Source: Persicirhabdus sediminis (lineage in GTDB: Bacteria; Verrucomicrobiota; Verrucomicrobiia; Verrucomicrobiales; Akkermansiaceae). From it: a stretch of DNA of 64,000 nt. Below, piece after piece: positions 24,236 through 33,973 of this stretch. The notes beneath the pieces were generated by a model, which did no database searches, was not told the DNA's origin, and saw only the letters and a program-made list of their open reading frames with translations. A program made the position numbers and the translations under genes. Position 1 is the stretch's first letter; the number at the start of each line of letters is the position of its first letter. The stretch covers positions 124,001 through 188,000 of the forward strand of contig NZ_JAENIM010000021.1 of the NCBI RefSeq assembly GCF_016595495.1, in the 5' to 3' direction.

Positions 24236-24343
24236 GGCCCAAAGGGCCGAGACATTACAGCCCAGACCAAGCACCGTGCCGAAGGCACCAGCGCAGGTCT
24301 GGGCGAAAGACCAAAGCGGCAGAAGGTCTGAAAGACCGAGACA
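24236..24343 (-). repeat. REP-like element, copy D (inverted)
   Basis: Matches copy B: GGCCC-AAA-GGGCC (24236-24248), CCCAGACC/GGTCTGGG enclosing GTGCC-GAA-GGCAC, and a final GGTCT-GAA-AGACC. The about 175 bases from here to hisS (24344-24520) show no further structure and must hold the hisS promoter. Confidence 0.8.
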
Positions 24344-24520
24344 AACGGCAGCATCACCGAAAATCACTCCCCCTCACCTAGCTAGTTTCTCAGCTGGAAC
24401 GCCCGCTGCTATTTATGCAGCTAGCTGGCGTCATCCTCGTTCGCTAGGATTTCTCATGCGGTGGCCGCTGGTTCTTTTGCTTGAAATTGAGCTGTATCTG
24501 TGCATTGTCCGCGCGCAACC

Positions 24521-25810
24521 ATGGCTGATAAAGTAACTCAATCACTACCCGGATTTCGCGATTTTACTCCGCGTCAATGTGCGATTCGCAACTACCTGCA
24601 CGAATGTTGGAGGTCGGTAGCTCATCGGTACGGGTTTGTAGAATGGGAAGCACCGCTGGTAGAGTCGACTGAGCTGTACATGAAAAAGACGGGCGACGAA
24701 ATTGGCACCCAGCTATTTCGCTTTGAAGATCAAGGTGGCCGCGACATCACGCTGCGCCCTGAGCTGACAGCATCACTGGCGCGCATCGTGGCTGATAACC
24801 AGCGCGATTTCCCTAAGCCGCTGAAGTGGTTTGAGATCGGCCCATGTTTCCGCTATGAGAAACCACAAAAAGGCCGCGGACGTGAGTTTATCCAGTTCAA
24901 TGCCGACATCATCGGTGAAGCCTCAGCAGCAGCTGACGCCGAGCTGATTTCCATGGCGATTGATACCATGCTCGAGCTGGGATTTGAGGAAGGTGACTTT
25001 GTTGTGCGCGCCTCTGACCGCAACAGCTGGCTGGCATTCTGCGAGCAACACCAGATCGAAGACATTTCTGGCTTCCTGCAGATTATCGACAAACTCGAGC
25101 GCATGAAACCTGAGGCGGTAGCTGACAAGCTGGTGCCATTTGGTGTCGACCGCCAAACTGTCGATGAATTTATTGCCAACCCAGACAACGCCAGCGACGA
25201 CTTCAAGCTGGTGCAGGCAAACCTAGCAGCTCGCGGACTGGCTGAGTTCTTTGAGCTCGACCTGACGATTGTGCGCGGGCTGGCTTATTACACCGGTGTG
25301 GTTTTTGAAATCTTTGACGGCAAGAAATCTATGCGCGCGGTAGCTGGAGGCGGCCGCTACGACAAGCTGCTCAACATTCTCTCTGACGGATCATGCGACA
25401 TGCCAGCTACTGGTTTTGCCATGGGTGACATGGTGATTGCTAACTTCATCGAAGAAACAGCTCACGCAAAAATGGAGATGGAGAAGTGGATCATGAACCA
25501 CCCGTCTTGCGAAGTTTACGTGGTGGTAGCGGATGAAGAGAAGCGCCCTGAAGCGCTCGGCGCCATCAGCGATCTACGCCGCGCTGGCGTGCAAGTAGAC
25601 TACCCAATGGTCAAGCTTGGCGTTGGCAAGCAGTTTAAGAAAGCTCAACAATCTGGCGCGCGCTTTGCGCTGGTGATTGGTGAGGAATTCCCAGAAATGA
25701 AGCTCAAAATTCTAGCTGCTCGCAGCGAGGAAACCATCCACCCGAATGCCGATTTAGCGGAAACTATCGTCTCACGCCTTGAGCAGACAGATGGCCCGTT
25801 GATTGCTTAA
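24521..25810 (+). CDS. hisS: Histidine--tRNA ligase
   Basis: 429 residues from MADKVTQSLPGFRDFTPRQC. The open frame reaches 21 bases further upstream, but the ATG at 24521 gives the family N-terminus. Class II motif 2 region LRPELTASLAR, the HisA signature GLAYYTGVVFEIF and GGGRYDKLL are present, and the C-terminal anticodon-binding domain (about 330-420) is complete. It charges tRNA-His. aspS follows 102 bases downstream on the same strand, a common pairing, and both may share a transcript. Confidence 0.97.
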   Translation: MADKVTQSLPGFRDFTPRQCAIRNYLHECWRSVAHRYGFVEWEAPLVESTELYMKKTGDEIGTQLFRFEDQGGRDITLRPELTASLARIVADNQRDFPKPLKWFEIGPCFRYEKPQKGRGREFIQFNADIIGEASAAADAELISMAIDTMLELGFEEGDFVVRASDRNSWLAFCEQHQIEDISGFLQIIDKLERMKPEAVADKLVPFGVDRQTVDEFIANPDNASDDFKLVQANLAARGLAEFFELDLTIVRGLAYYTGVVFEIFDGKKSMRAVAGGGRYDKLLNILSDGSCDMPATGFAMGDMVIANFIEETAHAKMEMEKWIMNHPSCEVYVVVADEEKRPEALGAISDLRRAGVQVDYPMVKLGVGKQFKKAQQSGARFALVIGEEFPEMKLKILAARSEETIHPNADLAETIVSRLEQTDGPLIA

Positions 25811-25912
25811 TCATACACAAATAAAAGATGCGGATTGATGTTTGCGTGGCATTTGCTACGCCTCTCCGCAGCAGAAGCCACCCCCACCAAATAGATATAA
25901 CCATTTAAGACC

Positions 25913-27721
25913 ATGCGTACACATCATTGTAACGAACTACGTAGCTCCGATATCGGCAGCACTGTCACTCTCATCGGCTGGGTTCAGTCAGCTCGCGACC
26001 ACGGTGGCGTTATTTTCACTGACCTGCGCGACCGCGAAGGCCTCACTCAGTGTGTTTTCCACCCAGAGGAAAATGCAGAAGCCGCCAAGCTCTCACACAC
26101 ACTCCGTCAGGAAGATGTGATCCAAGTAGTCGGCCTCGTTGCAGCTCGCCTGAAGACAGACGACGTTGATACCACCAACAGCGACATCGCTACAGGTGAA
26201 ATCGAGATCGTTGTCAAAGAGCTCAAGATCGTCAACAAAGCTGAAGTGCTTCCATTCCAGCTGGACAAAGAAGTGCACGAGGACCTGCGCATGAAGTACC
26301 GCTACCTCGACATGCGTCGCCCGAAAATGGCTCGCAACATGAAGCTGCGTCACCGCATCACTAAGACCACTCGCGACGTACTCGACGAAGACGGTTTCCT
26401 CGAAATCGAGACACCTATCCTTTCTAAGTCTACTCCAGAAGGCGCCCGTGATTTCCTCGTGCCATCACGCATGCACCCAGGTAGCTTCTACGCACTGCCA
26501 CAGGCACCACAGCAGTACAAGCAGCTGCTCATGGTTGGCGGTATTGAGAAATACTTCCAAATTGCTCGTTGTTTCCGCGATGAAGATCTGCGCGCTGACC
26601 GTCAGCCTGAGTTCACTCAGATCGATATCGAAGCTTCATTTGTAAACCAAGATGACATCATCGGCTTGATCGAAAAGCTCATGGGTCGCATTTTCAAAGA
26701 GTCTATCAATGCTGACATCCCAGCTAGCTTCGAGCGCATCACTTATCAAGATGCCATGAACCGCTTCGGTTCTGACAAGCCAGATACACGCTTTGGTTAC
26801 GAGCTTACCGAGCTGGACGCAGTATTCTCTACTACCAAGTTCAAGGTATTCTCAAGCATCCTGAAATCAGGCGGCTGCATCAAGGCGATCAACGCTAAAG
26901 GATTTGCAGGCATCTCATCTGGCCAAGTCGACAAGCTCACTAAGCTGGCGATCGAAGCTGGAGCCAAAGGTCTCGCTTACATCCAAGCACGTGGCGAAAC
27001 TCCAGACACATGGCGTTCACCAATCACCAAACTCTTCACTGAGCAAGAACTAGCTGACCTCAAAGAAGCCATGAACATCGAAGCGGGTGACCTCATCCTC
27101 TTTGGTGCCGGCGACTGGGAAACCGTTTGTGACGTGCTCGGCCGCGTTCGCCTCAAGGTAGCTGAATACCAGAAGATTCTCGAAGACAATACCGACCTCA
27201 ACTTCCTCTGGGTGACAGAATTCCCACTGCTCGCCTACGATGCTGAAGACGACAAGTGGAATGCCGTTCACCACCCATTCACTCGCCCAGTACCAGAAGA
27301 CGAAGAAAAACTTCGCAAGGGCGAGCTAGAAGGCCTGCGCGCACAAGCTTACGACGTTGTTCTCAACGGTTACGAGCTCGGCGGCGGATCTATCCGAATC
27401 CACGAAGCTGACCTACAGGAAGCGATGTTCGACGCCCTCGGTGTCACTCCTGAAGAGAAAGTGGAAATGTTTGGCCACATCCTCGACGCCTTCAAATACG
27501 GCGCACCTCCACACGGCGGTGTTGCTCTCGGTCTCGACCGCGTATCCATGCTTGTTGCCGGTGAAGAATCAATCCGCGAAGTGATTGCCTTCCCGAAAAA
27601 CAACAAAGGCAGCGACATCATGTCTGACTCACCAGCTGAAGTTGATTTCAAACAACTCCGCGAGCTGCGCATCCAGACAGTGGCTAAAAAACCACAAGCT
27701 CAGCCAGATAGCGCTAAGTAA
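25913..27721 (+). CDS. aspS: Aspartate--tRNA ligase
   Basis: 602 residues, the usual bacterial length. N-terminal OB-fold anticodon-binding domain (VTLIGWVQSARDHGGVIFTDLRD), class II motif 2 (FRDEDLRADRQPEFTQID), the bacterial GAD insertion (about 290-410) and motif 3 (GGVALGLDRVSML). It charges tRNA-Asp. Upstream is hisS and an intrinsic terminator follows. No Shine-Dalgarno sequence is visible (TTAAGACC before the ATG). Confidence 0.98.
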   Translation: MRTHHCNELRSSDIGSTVTLIGWVQSARDHGGVIFTDLRDREGLTQCVFHPEENAEAAKLSHTLRQEDVIQVVGLVAARLKTDDVDTTNSDIATGEIEIVVKELKIVNKAEVLPFQLDKEVHEDLRMKYRYLDMRRPKMARNMKLRHRITKTTRDVLDEDGFLEIETPILSKSTPEGARDFLVPSRMHPGSFYALPQAPQQYKQLLMVGGIEKYFQIARCFRDEDLRADRQPEFTQIDIEASFVNQDDIIGLIEKLMGRIFKESINADIPASFERITYQDAMNRFGSDKPDTRFGYELTELDAVFSTTKFKVFSSILKSGGCIKAINAKGFAGISSGQVDKLTKLAIEAGAKGLAYIQARGETPDTWRSPITKLFTEQELADLKEAMNIEAGDLILFGAGDWETVCDVLGRVRLKVAEYQKILEDNTDLNFLWVTEFPLLAYDAEDDKWNAVHHPFTRPVPEDEEKLRKGELEGLRAQAYDVVLNGYELGGGSIRIHEADLQEAMFDALGVTPEEKVEMFGHILDAFKYGAPPHGGVALGLDRVSMLVAGEESIREVIAFPKNNKGSDIMSDSPAEVDFKQLRELRIQTVAKKPQAQPDSAK

Positions 27722-27770
27722 GCTGGACGCTGAATATTTCAGCCAGAACTAGCTAGCTAGAACCATTTCC

Positions 27771-27805
27771 ATCCCGCCACGCCCAGCGTGTGCGGGATTT
27801 TTTTT
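27771..27805 (+). terminator. Intrinsic terminator of hisS-aspS
   Basis: ATCCCGC pairs with GCGGGAT around a 14-base loop, followed by an eight- to nine-T run. Confidence 0.85.
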
Positions 27806-27838
27806 ACCCCTAACTACCAGCTAGAAATATGCGCAGAA

Positions 27839-27872
27839 ACAAAAAAGCAGCTAGGCATCACACCTAGCTGCT
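27839..27872 (-). terminator. Intrinsic terminator of the PEP-CTERM gene
   Basis: On the minus strand AGCAGCTAGG, a seven-base loop, CCTAGCTGCT, then TTTTTGTTTC. It lies 25 bases past the stop of the PEP-CTERM gene. The stem itself is made of the AGCTAG word common in this genome. Confidence 0.87.
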
Positions 27873-27896
27873 GAAAACATCAATCCCTCCGCGAGA

Positions 27897-28703
27897 TTAC
27901 TTGCGGCGGCGCAGAAGAAAAGCGAAACCAGCCAAACCCGCCAAGGCTGTAGAACTAGGCTCGGGAATAGGAGCCGAGACGATACCATCTACCTTGAGGT
28001 TATCCGCAATAAGGCTAAAGTTGCTGCCAGTCTTTTTAGTACGAGCCAGCACATAAAGGGTGACTGTATCATCATTGCTCAATCCAGAAATCCCGGACAA
28101 TGAGAAATCCCCCGTGTTAGTCAAACCTACAGCGATAGGGTCAGCTAGCAGACTCGCATCATCATCGCGGCTCAACACCTTCAGACCGTCAGTCTGACCA
28201 GCATTTGGGTTGGTCTCCCCAGCAACGGCATTTAGCTCCACAATTGGCCCATCATTCACGGAGTAAAAAATACCGTAAGTTAATGGATTACCAGAGCCAG
28301 TCCCACCGCCATCACCCTTAGTGCCTCCCCAATCCATGGAGTAGACAGCTGAGCTGAAATCTAAAGCCGCGCCAGCATCTGGTGTAAGCTTGAAGAAAAA
28401 ACCCGTATCGCTGCTATCAACAGGGCCGTTATCAATGTCATTTATTGTGGAGACACCAAAAAAATACTTATCTGTCTGCAAAATAGAATCTGACGGAACT
28501 GAGCCGTCCGCGGACACCTGAATATATGAAAATTCATTTATCGTCCCCTTTGCCAATTGAATTGATACAGCCGAAGCAGTCACGCCAGCGCCCGAAACTC
28601 CAGCATTATAGGACGACGATTCAAATGCGTACGAGATGGTAGCCGCATGCGTCAGCTGAAGCATTGCGGAGCTTAATAATAGAGGTGAAATTATCTTATT
28701 CAT
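27897..28703 (-). CDS. PEP-CTERM surface protein
   Basis: 268 residues from MNKIISPLLLSSAMLQLTHA, a good signal peptide. The frame is open 126 bases further upstream, but that extension has no signal-like start, so 28703 is preferred. The C-terminus has PEPSSTALAGLAGFAFLLRRRK: a PEP motif, a short hydrophobic helix and a basic tail, the sorting signal processed by exosortase systems. The body is a low-complexity, Gly/Ser/Asp-rich beta-sandwich. It is likely an exported surface or exopolysaccharide-associated protein. No exosortase gene lies in the window. Confidence 0.85.
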   Translation of the reverse strand: MNKIISPLLLSSAMLQLTHAATISYAFESSSYNAGVSGAGVTASAVSIQLAKGTINEFSYIQVSADGSVPSDSILQTDKYFFGVSTINDIDNGPVDSSDTGFFFKLTPDAGAALDFSSAVYSMDWGGTKGDGGGTGSGNPLTYGIFYSVNDGPIVELNAVAGETNPNAGQTDGLKVLSRDDDASLLADPIAVGLTNTGDFSLSGISGLSNDDTVTLYVLARTKKTGSNFSLIADNLKVDGIVSAPIPEPSSTALAGLAGFAFLLRRRK

Positions 28704-28849
28704 AGCTAAACAACTTATTCTTAACAACCAAGACTCACCCCAGCCACCCCAACAAGACAAGCATATATGAATAATTTTTTTACCTAATGTTAAAAAGAAT
28801 ACTGATTGTATAAATCTACAACAATACAAACAAAAGCTATCTAGCTGAT

Positions 28850-29830
28850 TTACTCAGCTGGCAGCTCTTTCACCCAGCCGAAGTTGATGAGTTCCACTAG
28901 CTCGAATTGTTTCTTTTTATGACTATCGTTGACCGAGCGCAGCTTGAACATGAATGGCAGAGGTGAAGAGTTGGCCTCACCTCTAGCAAACTTACGCTGG
29001 TGGAATTCGATTTTTCTAGCTAGAGCAGAATCACGCGGCACATAAACTGAGACGGACTCGTCCAATTTAGGCTCAGAATATTCATAGGCAACCCACGCCT
29101 TATCATCACGAAATTGATAGGCGTAGAAGGCGCCTTCACTCAAATACGCGCGCATCTCGGCCTCGGCAACTTCCCCATTCAGCAGATCTTGTATACTATA
29201 AGGGTTGTAACGACCGTAGGCATCCCAATCAATGAGCCCTAGCTGATCCCCTAGCAGCACTGGGATGAGCACCATCTGCAGATTCTCCAGCTGGGCTGAG
29301 TATAGAATATAATTGTCGCCCATAATTGGACCACTAAACAAGGTGCGTAACTTAGCCGTCTGCGCATCAGCTGAATACTTAGCATAATGCTGACGGGCAA
29401 TTTCTGGCTGGCTGACATATTTCAGCCGCTCTTCCAGATCTGTAGTATTTAGGAATGCGCGGATATTCTCCTCGAATAATTCCCAATCGATAGCTTTCAA
29501 CTCAGCGAGCTCCGCCTCCACACCAGAGCTTGCAGCTACCCACATCGCATCATCATCCGCTGGAGCTACTGATTTTTGCTTGGCTAAATAAGTGATGCCG
29601 GCAGCAAATAGGCCAACAACAAACAAGACGATCACTATATTGCGCCCCCAGATAAATGGATCGCGCTTTGATGCTCCATTCTGGCCACCCTGCCACTTTT
29701 CTTGCTCGTGCTTACTATGCCCACTCACCACTTTCTTTTTCCGTCGACGCCCCAGCTGAGGTGGCAGCTCTGGCTGGCTTGATGATGACCTTCCAGCTCG
29801 GCGGTATTTATTTGAGTGTGGTGTAGACAT
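28850..29830 (-). CDS. Membrane-anchored protein with basic cytoplasmic tail, unknown
   Basis: 326 residues. A strongly basic N-terminal tail (about 1-60, including LGRRRKKK), one membrane helix (about 66-86, IVIVLFVVGLFAAGITYLA) and an extracytoplasmic domain of about 240 residues (Ala/Glu-rich helix, then beta-rich). The extracytoplasmic part is broadly reminiscent of NTF2-like folds but I cannot assign it. It is upstream of the PEP-CTERM gene on the same strand with 146 bases between; they need not be linked. Confidence 0.65.
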   Translation of the reverse strand: MSTPHSNKYRRAGRSSSSQPELPPQLGRRRKKKVVSGHSKHEQEKWQGGQNGASKRDPFIWGRNIVIVLFVVGLFAAGITYLAKQKSVAPADDDAMWVAASSGVEAELAELKAIDWELFEENIRAFLNTTDLEERLKYVSQPEIARQHYAKYSADAQTAKLRTLFSGPIMGDNYILYSAQLENLQMVLIPVLLGDQLGLIDWDAYGRYNPYSIQDLLNGEVAEAEMRAYLSEGAFYAYQFRDDKAWVAYEYSEPKLDESVSVYVPRDSALARKIEFHQRKFARGEANSSPLPFMFKLRSVNDSHKKKQFELVELINFGWVKELPAE

Positions 29831-30307
<477 letters not shown>

Positions 30308-30432
30308 CTTTTCATTAAGTGGTTTTTACGACGAAGATCTTTTATCAGCACTCGCTATCGGTTTCTCTCTACCACCCGATTTCTTGTTTCGCGAGACACT
30401 ACATGCTGAATATTCTTTAAAGAACTCAAGCT

Positions 30433-31794
30433 ATGACGACTTTCCAAAACTATGCACGCCATAATGAAATCGGCGCGAACTGCTACGTCCTCGAGACTGG
30501 CAACTGCCGAATCGCCCTAGACTCTGGCATGCACCCCAAAGAAGAAGGTATCGATTCCCTTCCCCTGCTGGATGAAATTCCAGACGATAGCATTGACGCT
30601 ATCATCCTTTCCCACTCCCACCTCGACCACTGCGGATCTATCCCAGTGCTGATGGAAGAGCAGCCAAACGCACCAGTCTTCATGACGCCTGCTACTTTTG
30701 AGCTAGCTGACGCGCTGCTTCACAACTCCGTCAACGTAATGATGAGCAAACGCCAAGAGCTCGGCATCACGGAATATCCATTTTACACTCACCGCGAGCT
30801 CGATGAAGTACAAGAGCGCTGGATCACCAAAGGGTACAAAAAGCCATTTGAGATCAAAGAAGGGGTGAAAGTTACTTTTTACGATGCTGGCCACATCCTC
30901 GGCTCAGCTGGCGCATTGATCGAATCTGAAGGCAAGCGCATCCTCTACACCGGCGACGTGCAGTTTGAAGACCAAACGCTGATCACCGGCTCTAAGCTGC
31001 CGACTGAAAATATCGACACGCTGATCATTGAGACCACTCGTGGCGCCTCACCTCGCCATCCAGAATACACTCGTGAAAAAGAGGAAAACATGCTCGCTGA
31101 GGCTATCGAACGCACCATCGCGCGCGGCGGCTCAGTACTCATTCCGGTATTTGCCATGGGCAAAACTCAGGAAGTGATGACCATGATCCACAAGTTCAAA
31201 GAAGACAAACGCATCCCTGATGCTCCAGTCTTCATGGGCGGCCTGAGCACCAAGATGACCATCATCTTTGATAAACACTCCGGCTCATCACCACGCAACG
31301 TTCCCGGCTTCAAAATCCTCCGCGACATGGAGATCCAAGGCGCCAAACAAAAACGCCGCCGCAAGAGCACTCCGATCCACTACCGCCCAGGCGCTATCTT
31401 CGCCCTGTCCAGCGGCATGATGTCTGAGAAAACCGTCTCCAACAACTTTGCCAAATCATTCATCGATAATCCAAAGAACTCACTGCTCTTTGTTGGTTAC
31501 GCTGATCCAGAATCTCCAGCTGGCGTGATCCGCGCCTCTGAGCGTGGCGACTACATCAAACTCGACCCCGAGTCTGAAGCCGTGAAATTTGACTGCGACA
31601 TGGACGTGTTTGATTTCTCCGGCCACGCCACCCGCGATGACCTTCTGGAGTATATGATCAAAGTGAACGCAAAAAAAACTATTCTCGTGCACGGCGATCC
31701 AGAAGCGACACAATGGTTCGCAGATCAGCTTGCTGAAAAATTACCTACCACTGAAGTGATTATGCCAGAAATTGGTCGTAATTACGAAATTTAA
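30433..31794 (+). CDS. Metallo-beta-lactamase/beta-CASP family nuclease
   Basis: 453 residues. The metal motif HSHLDH is at residues 61-66, later motifs are DAGHILGSAGA and, in the C-terminal part, FDFSGHATRDDLLEYM and ILVHGD. The insert between the MBL halves is the beta-CASP domain (about 200-330). The family is CPSF73-like and includes RNA-processing nucleases, some acting as mRNA 3'-end endo/exonucleases; DNA-acting members also exist. All metal ligands appear intact. It starts 125 bases after tRNA-Leu and is followed 32 bases later by lysC on the same strand. Confidence 0.9.
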   Translation: MTTFQNYARHNEIGANCYVLETGNCRIALDSGMHPKEEGIDSLPLLDEIPDDSIDAIILSHSHLDHCGSIPVLMEEQPNAPVFMTPATFELADALLHNSVNVMMSKRQELGITEYPFYTHRELDEVQERWITKGYKKPFEIKEGVKVTFYDAGHILGSAGALIESEGKRILYTGDVQFEDQTLITGSKLPTENIDTLIIETTRGASPRHPEYTREKEENMLAEAIERTIARGGSVLIPVFAMGKTQEVMTMIHKFKEDKRIPDAPVFMGGLSTKMTIIFDKHSGSSPRNVPGFKILRDMEIQGAKQKRRRKSTPIHYRPGAIFALSSGMMSEKTVSNNFAKSFIDNPKNSLLFVGYADPESPAGVIRASERGDYIKLDPESEAVKFDCDMDVFDFSGHATRDDLLEYMIKVNAKKTILVHGDPEATQWFADQLAEKLPTTEVIMPEIGRNYEI

Positions 31795-31826
31795 CCTTAA
31801 ACTCCCGCCACATTCCTACATAAGCC

Positions 31827-33050
31827 ATGCCACTCATCGTTCAAAAATACGGCGGCACATCCGTCGGCTCCATTGATCGCATTCGCAACGTTGCCTCCCG
31901 CATTAAAAAACTGCGCGACGAAGGAAACCAAGTTGTAGCCGTCGTCTCCGCTATGGGCGGTGTCACAGACAAACTCATTGGCATGGCCAATGAACTCAAC
32001 GACACCCCTCCTGAGCGCGAGCTAGACGTCCTCCTTTCTTCTGGCGAGCAACAATCTATCGCCCTGCTCTCCATGGCCCTCGAAGGCATGGGAGTACCAG
32101 CTGCCTCAGTTACTGGCCGCCAAGCTGGCATTTTCACCACTGGCAGCCACACCCGCGGTCGCATTGACAAAATTGAACCAAACATGGTGCACGGCTTCCT
32201 CGACGAAGGCCGCGTAGTCATCGTAGCTGGATTCCAAGGCATCACTGAAGACGGCCACATCCACACACTTGGCCGTGGCGGATCAGACCTTACAGCCATC
32301 GCTGTAGCCGCAGCTATCAATGCGGACCTTTGCCAAATCCTTACCGACGTCGACGGCGTTTACACCTCTGACCCACGCGTGGTCAAAGACGCCCGCAAAC
32401 TCCCTGAACTCTCCTACGACGAGATGCTCGAGATGGCCTCATCCGGCAGCAAAGTCATGCAGTCTCGCTCCGTAGAATTTGCCAAAAAATTTGGAGTTGT
32501 CTTCGAAGTGCGCTCAAGCCTCAACGACAATCCAGGAACCATCATTACCGAAGAACATCCCGATATGGAAGCAGTAGTCATTCGCGGAGTCTCGATCGAG
32601 CGCTCCCAAGCACGTGTTACCGTCCAGAACATTCCTGACGACGCCAAGTCCGCCGCTCAGATCTTGGGCGCACTCTCAGAAGCAGAAATCAACATCGACA
32701 TGATCGTTGCCAACTCATCGCAAGATGGACGTGGCCGACTATCATTCACCATGCATACCAATGATCTTGGCCGCGCACAAGCTGCTCTCCAGCCGCTGCT
32801 CGGACCACTCAATGCCACCGTTGAAACAGAAGCTGGCCTAGCCAAGCTGTCTACCGTTGGCATCGGTATGCGCTCACACTCAGGTGTAGCCGCTAAGATG
32901 TTTGAAGCACTCGCTGAAGCAAACATCAAAACAGGCATGATTTCTACCTCAGAAATCAAGATCGCCGTCACTGTAGAAGAGACACAGATCGAGGAAGCAG
33001 CACGCGTCGTGCACACTGCTTTCAAGCTGGAAAGCAAGCCTTGCGCCTAA
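31827..33050 (+). CDS. lysC: Aspartate kinase
   Basis: 407 residues. N-terminal kinase signature KYGGTSVGS, catalytic region GRGGSDLTAIA, and two C-terminal ACT domains (about 265-400) that usually bind lysine and/or threonine for feedback control. It phosphorylates aspartate, the first step to Lys, Thr, Met and diaminopimelate. There is no fused homoserine dehydrogenase. A strong terminator follows 33 bases after the stop. No Shine-Dalgarno sequence is seen. Confidence 0.96.
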   Translation: MPLIVQKYGGTSVGSIDRIRNVASRIKKLRDEGNQVVAVVSAMGGVTDKLIGMANELNDTPPERELDVLLSSGEQQSIALLSMALEGMGVPAASVTGRQAGIFTTGSHTRGRIDKIEPNMVHGFLDEGRVVIVAGFQGITEDGHIHTLGRGGSDLTAIAVAAAINADLCQILTDVDGVYTSDPRVVKDARKLPELSYDEMLEMASSGSKVMQSRSVEFAKKFGVVFEVRSSLNDNPGTIITEEHPDMEAVVIRGVSIERSQARVTVQNIPDDAKSAAQILGALSEAEINIDMIVANSSQDGRGRLSFTMHTNDLGRAQAALQPLLGPLNATVETEAGLAKLSTVGIGMRSHSGVAAKMFEALAEANIKTGMISTSEIKIAVTVEETQIEEAARVVHTAFKLESKPCA

Positions 33051-33083
33051 TTTTTGGCCACCCAATAACAACTTAATTCTCTG

Positions 33084-33120
33084 GCGAGCCAAGTTTCCCC
33101 TTGGCTCGCTGATTTTTTTT
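33084..33120 (+). terminator. Intrinsic terminator between lysC and prmC
   Basis: GCGAGCCAAG (33084-33093) pairs perfectly with CTTGGCTCGC (33100-33109), then TGA and eight T. The T-run ends two bases before the prmC ATG. Confidence 0.93.
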
Positions 33121-33122
33121 GC

Positions 33123-33968
33123 ATGACCACCGTTCTCGATACCATTGACAAAGGCACCCGCTACCTCGAATCCCGCGGTATTGAGGATGCCCGCCGCAAC
33201 ATGCAAATGTTGGTTGCCCATCAGCTAGGGCTCAATCGCATCGAGCTCTACATGCAGTTTGACCGGCCGATGCAAGAAGACGAGCTCGCGCCACTGCGCG
33301 ACATGCTCAAAAAACGTGGCCAACGCGTGCCTCTGCAACACCTGCTCGGACGCGTAGAATTCTTCAATCGCGAATTTATCTGCGACTCACGCGGGCTCAT
33401 TCCGCGGCCCGAAACTGAAGAACTCGTCGAGCTCATCCTTAAAGAAAATTTACCCGCCGAGTGCGACGTGCTCGACCTCGGCACTGGCTCAGGCGTGCTT
33501 GGCCTCACACTCGCCGCTGAGCTGGCGGAAAAATGCCACCAACTCACCTGCGCAGACATCTCGCCAGACGCGCTCGCGCTAGCTGGAGAAAATGCCGCCG
33601 AGCTTGAGCTGGATGGCGTGGAGTTCATCCACACCGACCTCTTCGACCAGCTAGCTGGCCGCCGCTTTCACCTCATCGCCGCAAATTTACCGTACGTTGA
33701 GGAGACCGACCGACCATCACTGACACCGGAGGTCATGCACGACCCCGAACTCGCACTTTTCAGCGGAGCTGACGGCCTAGACCTGCTCCGCCGCTTCTGC
33801 AAAGAAGCCCGCAATTACCTTCACCCAGGCGGCATCGTCGCTTTAGAAATTGGCCATCGCCAAGGTCCCGCACTTGAATCCTTGCTTCTAGCCGAAGGCT
33901 TCACTAATGTGCGTGTCCACAAAGATATGAGTGGCATTGCCCGCTTCCCCATCGCACACATCGACTAA
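33123..33968 (+). CDS. prmC: Release factor glutamine methyltransferase PrmC
   Basis: 281 residues. N-terminal helical domain (LDTIDKGTRYLESRGIEDARRN), then a Rossmann methyltransferase with PRPETEELVE, the SAM motif LDLGTGSGVLGL and catalytic NLPY. It methylates the GGQ glutamine of RF1 and RF2. The start at 33123 gives the usual family length and lies immediately after the T-run of the lysC terminator, so either transcription reads through or the start is essentially leaderless. It is followed 5 bases later by murA. Confidence 0.94.
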   Translation: MTTVLDTIDKGTRYLESRGIEDARRNMQMLVAHQLGLNRIELYMQFDRPMQEDELAPLRDMLKKRGQRVPLQHLLGRVEFFNREFICDSRGLIPRPETEELVELILKENLPAECDVLDLGTGSGVLGLTLAAELAEKCHQLTCADISPDALALAGENAAELELDGVEFIHTDLFDQLAGRRFHLIAANLPYVEETDRPSLTPEVMHDPELALFSGADGLDLLRRFCKEARNYLHPGGIVALEIGHRQGPALESLLLAEGFTNVRVHKDMSGIARFPIAHID

Positions 33969-33973
33969 AAACC

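Larger units (their letters stand above)
22575..24343. mobile_element. REP-like repeat island around an IS200-like/RAYT transposase
   Basis: Two near-identical modules of about 620-640 bases (22575-23194 and 23705-24343) flank a Y1-transposase gene on the minus strand. Each module is a plus-oriented REP-like element, a 22-base tandem repeat tract, a conserved core of about 300 bases and an inverted REP-like element. The modules differ mainly in tandem repeat number and in an 18-base repeat expansion in the first. This is the layout expected of REP elements mobilised or maintained by a REP-associated tyrosine transposase. Confidence 0.75.
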
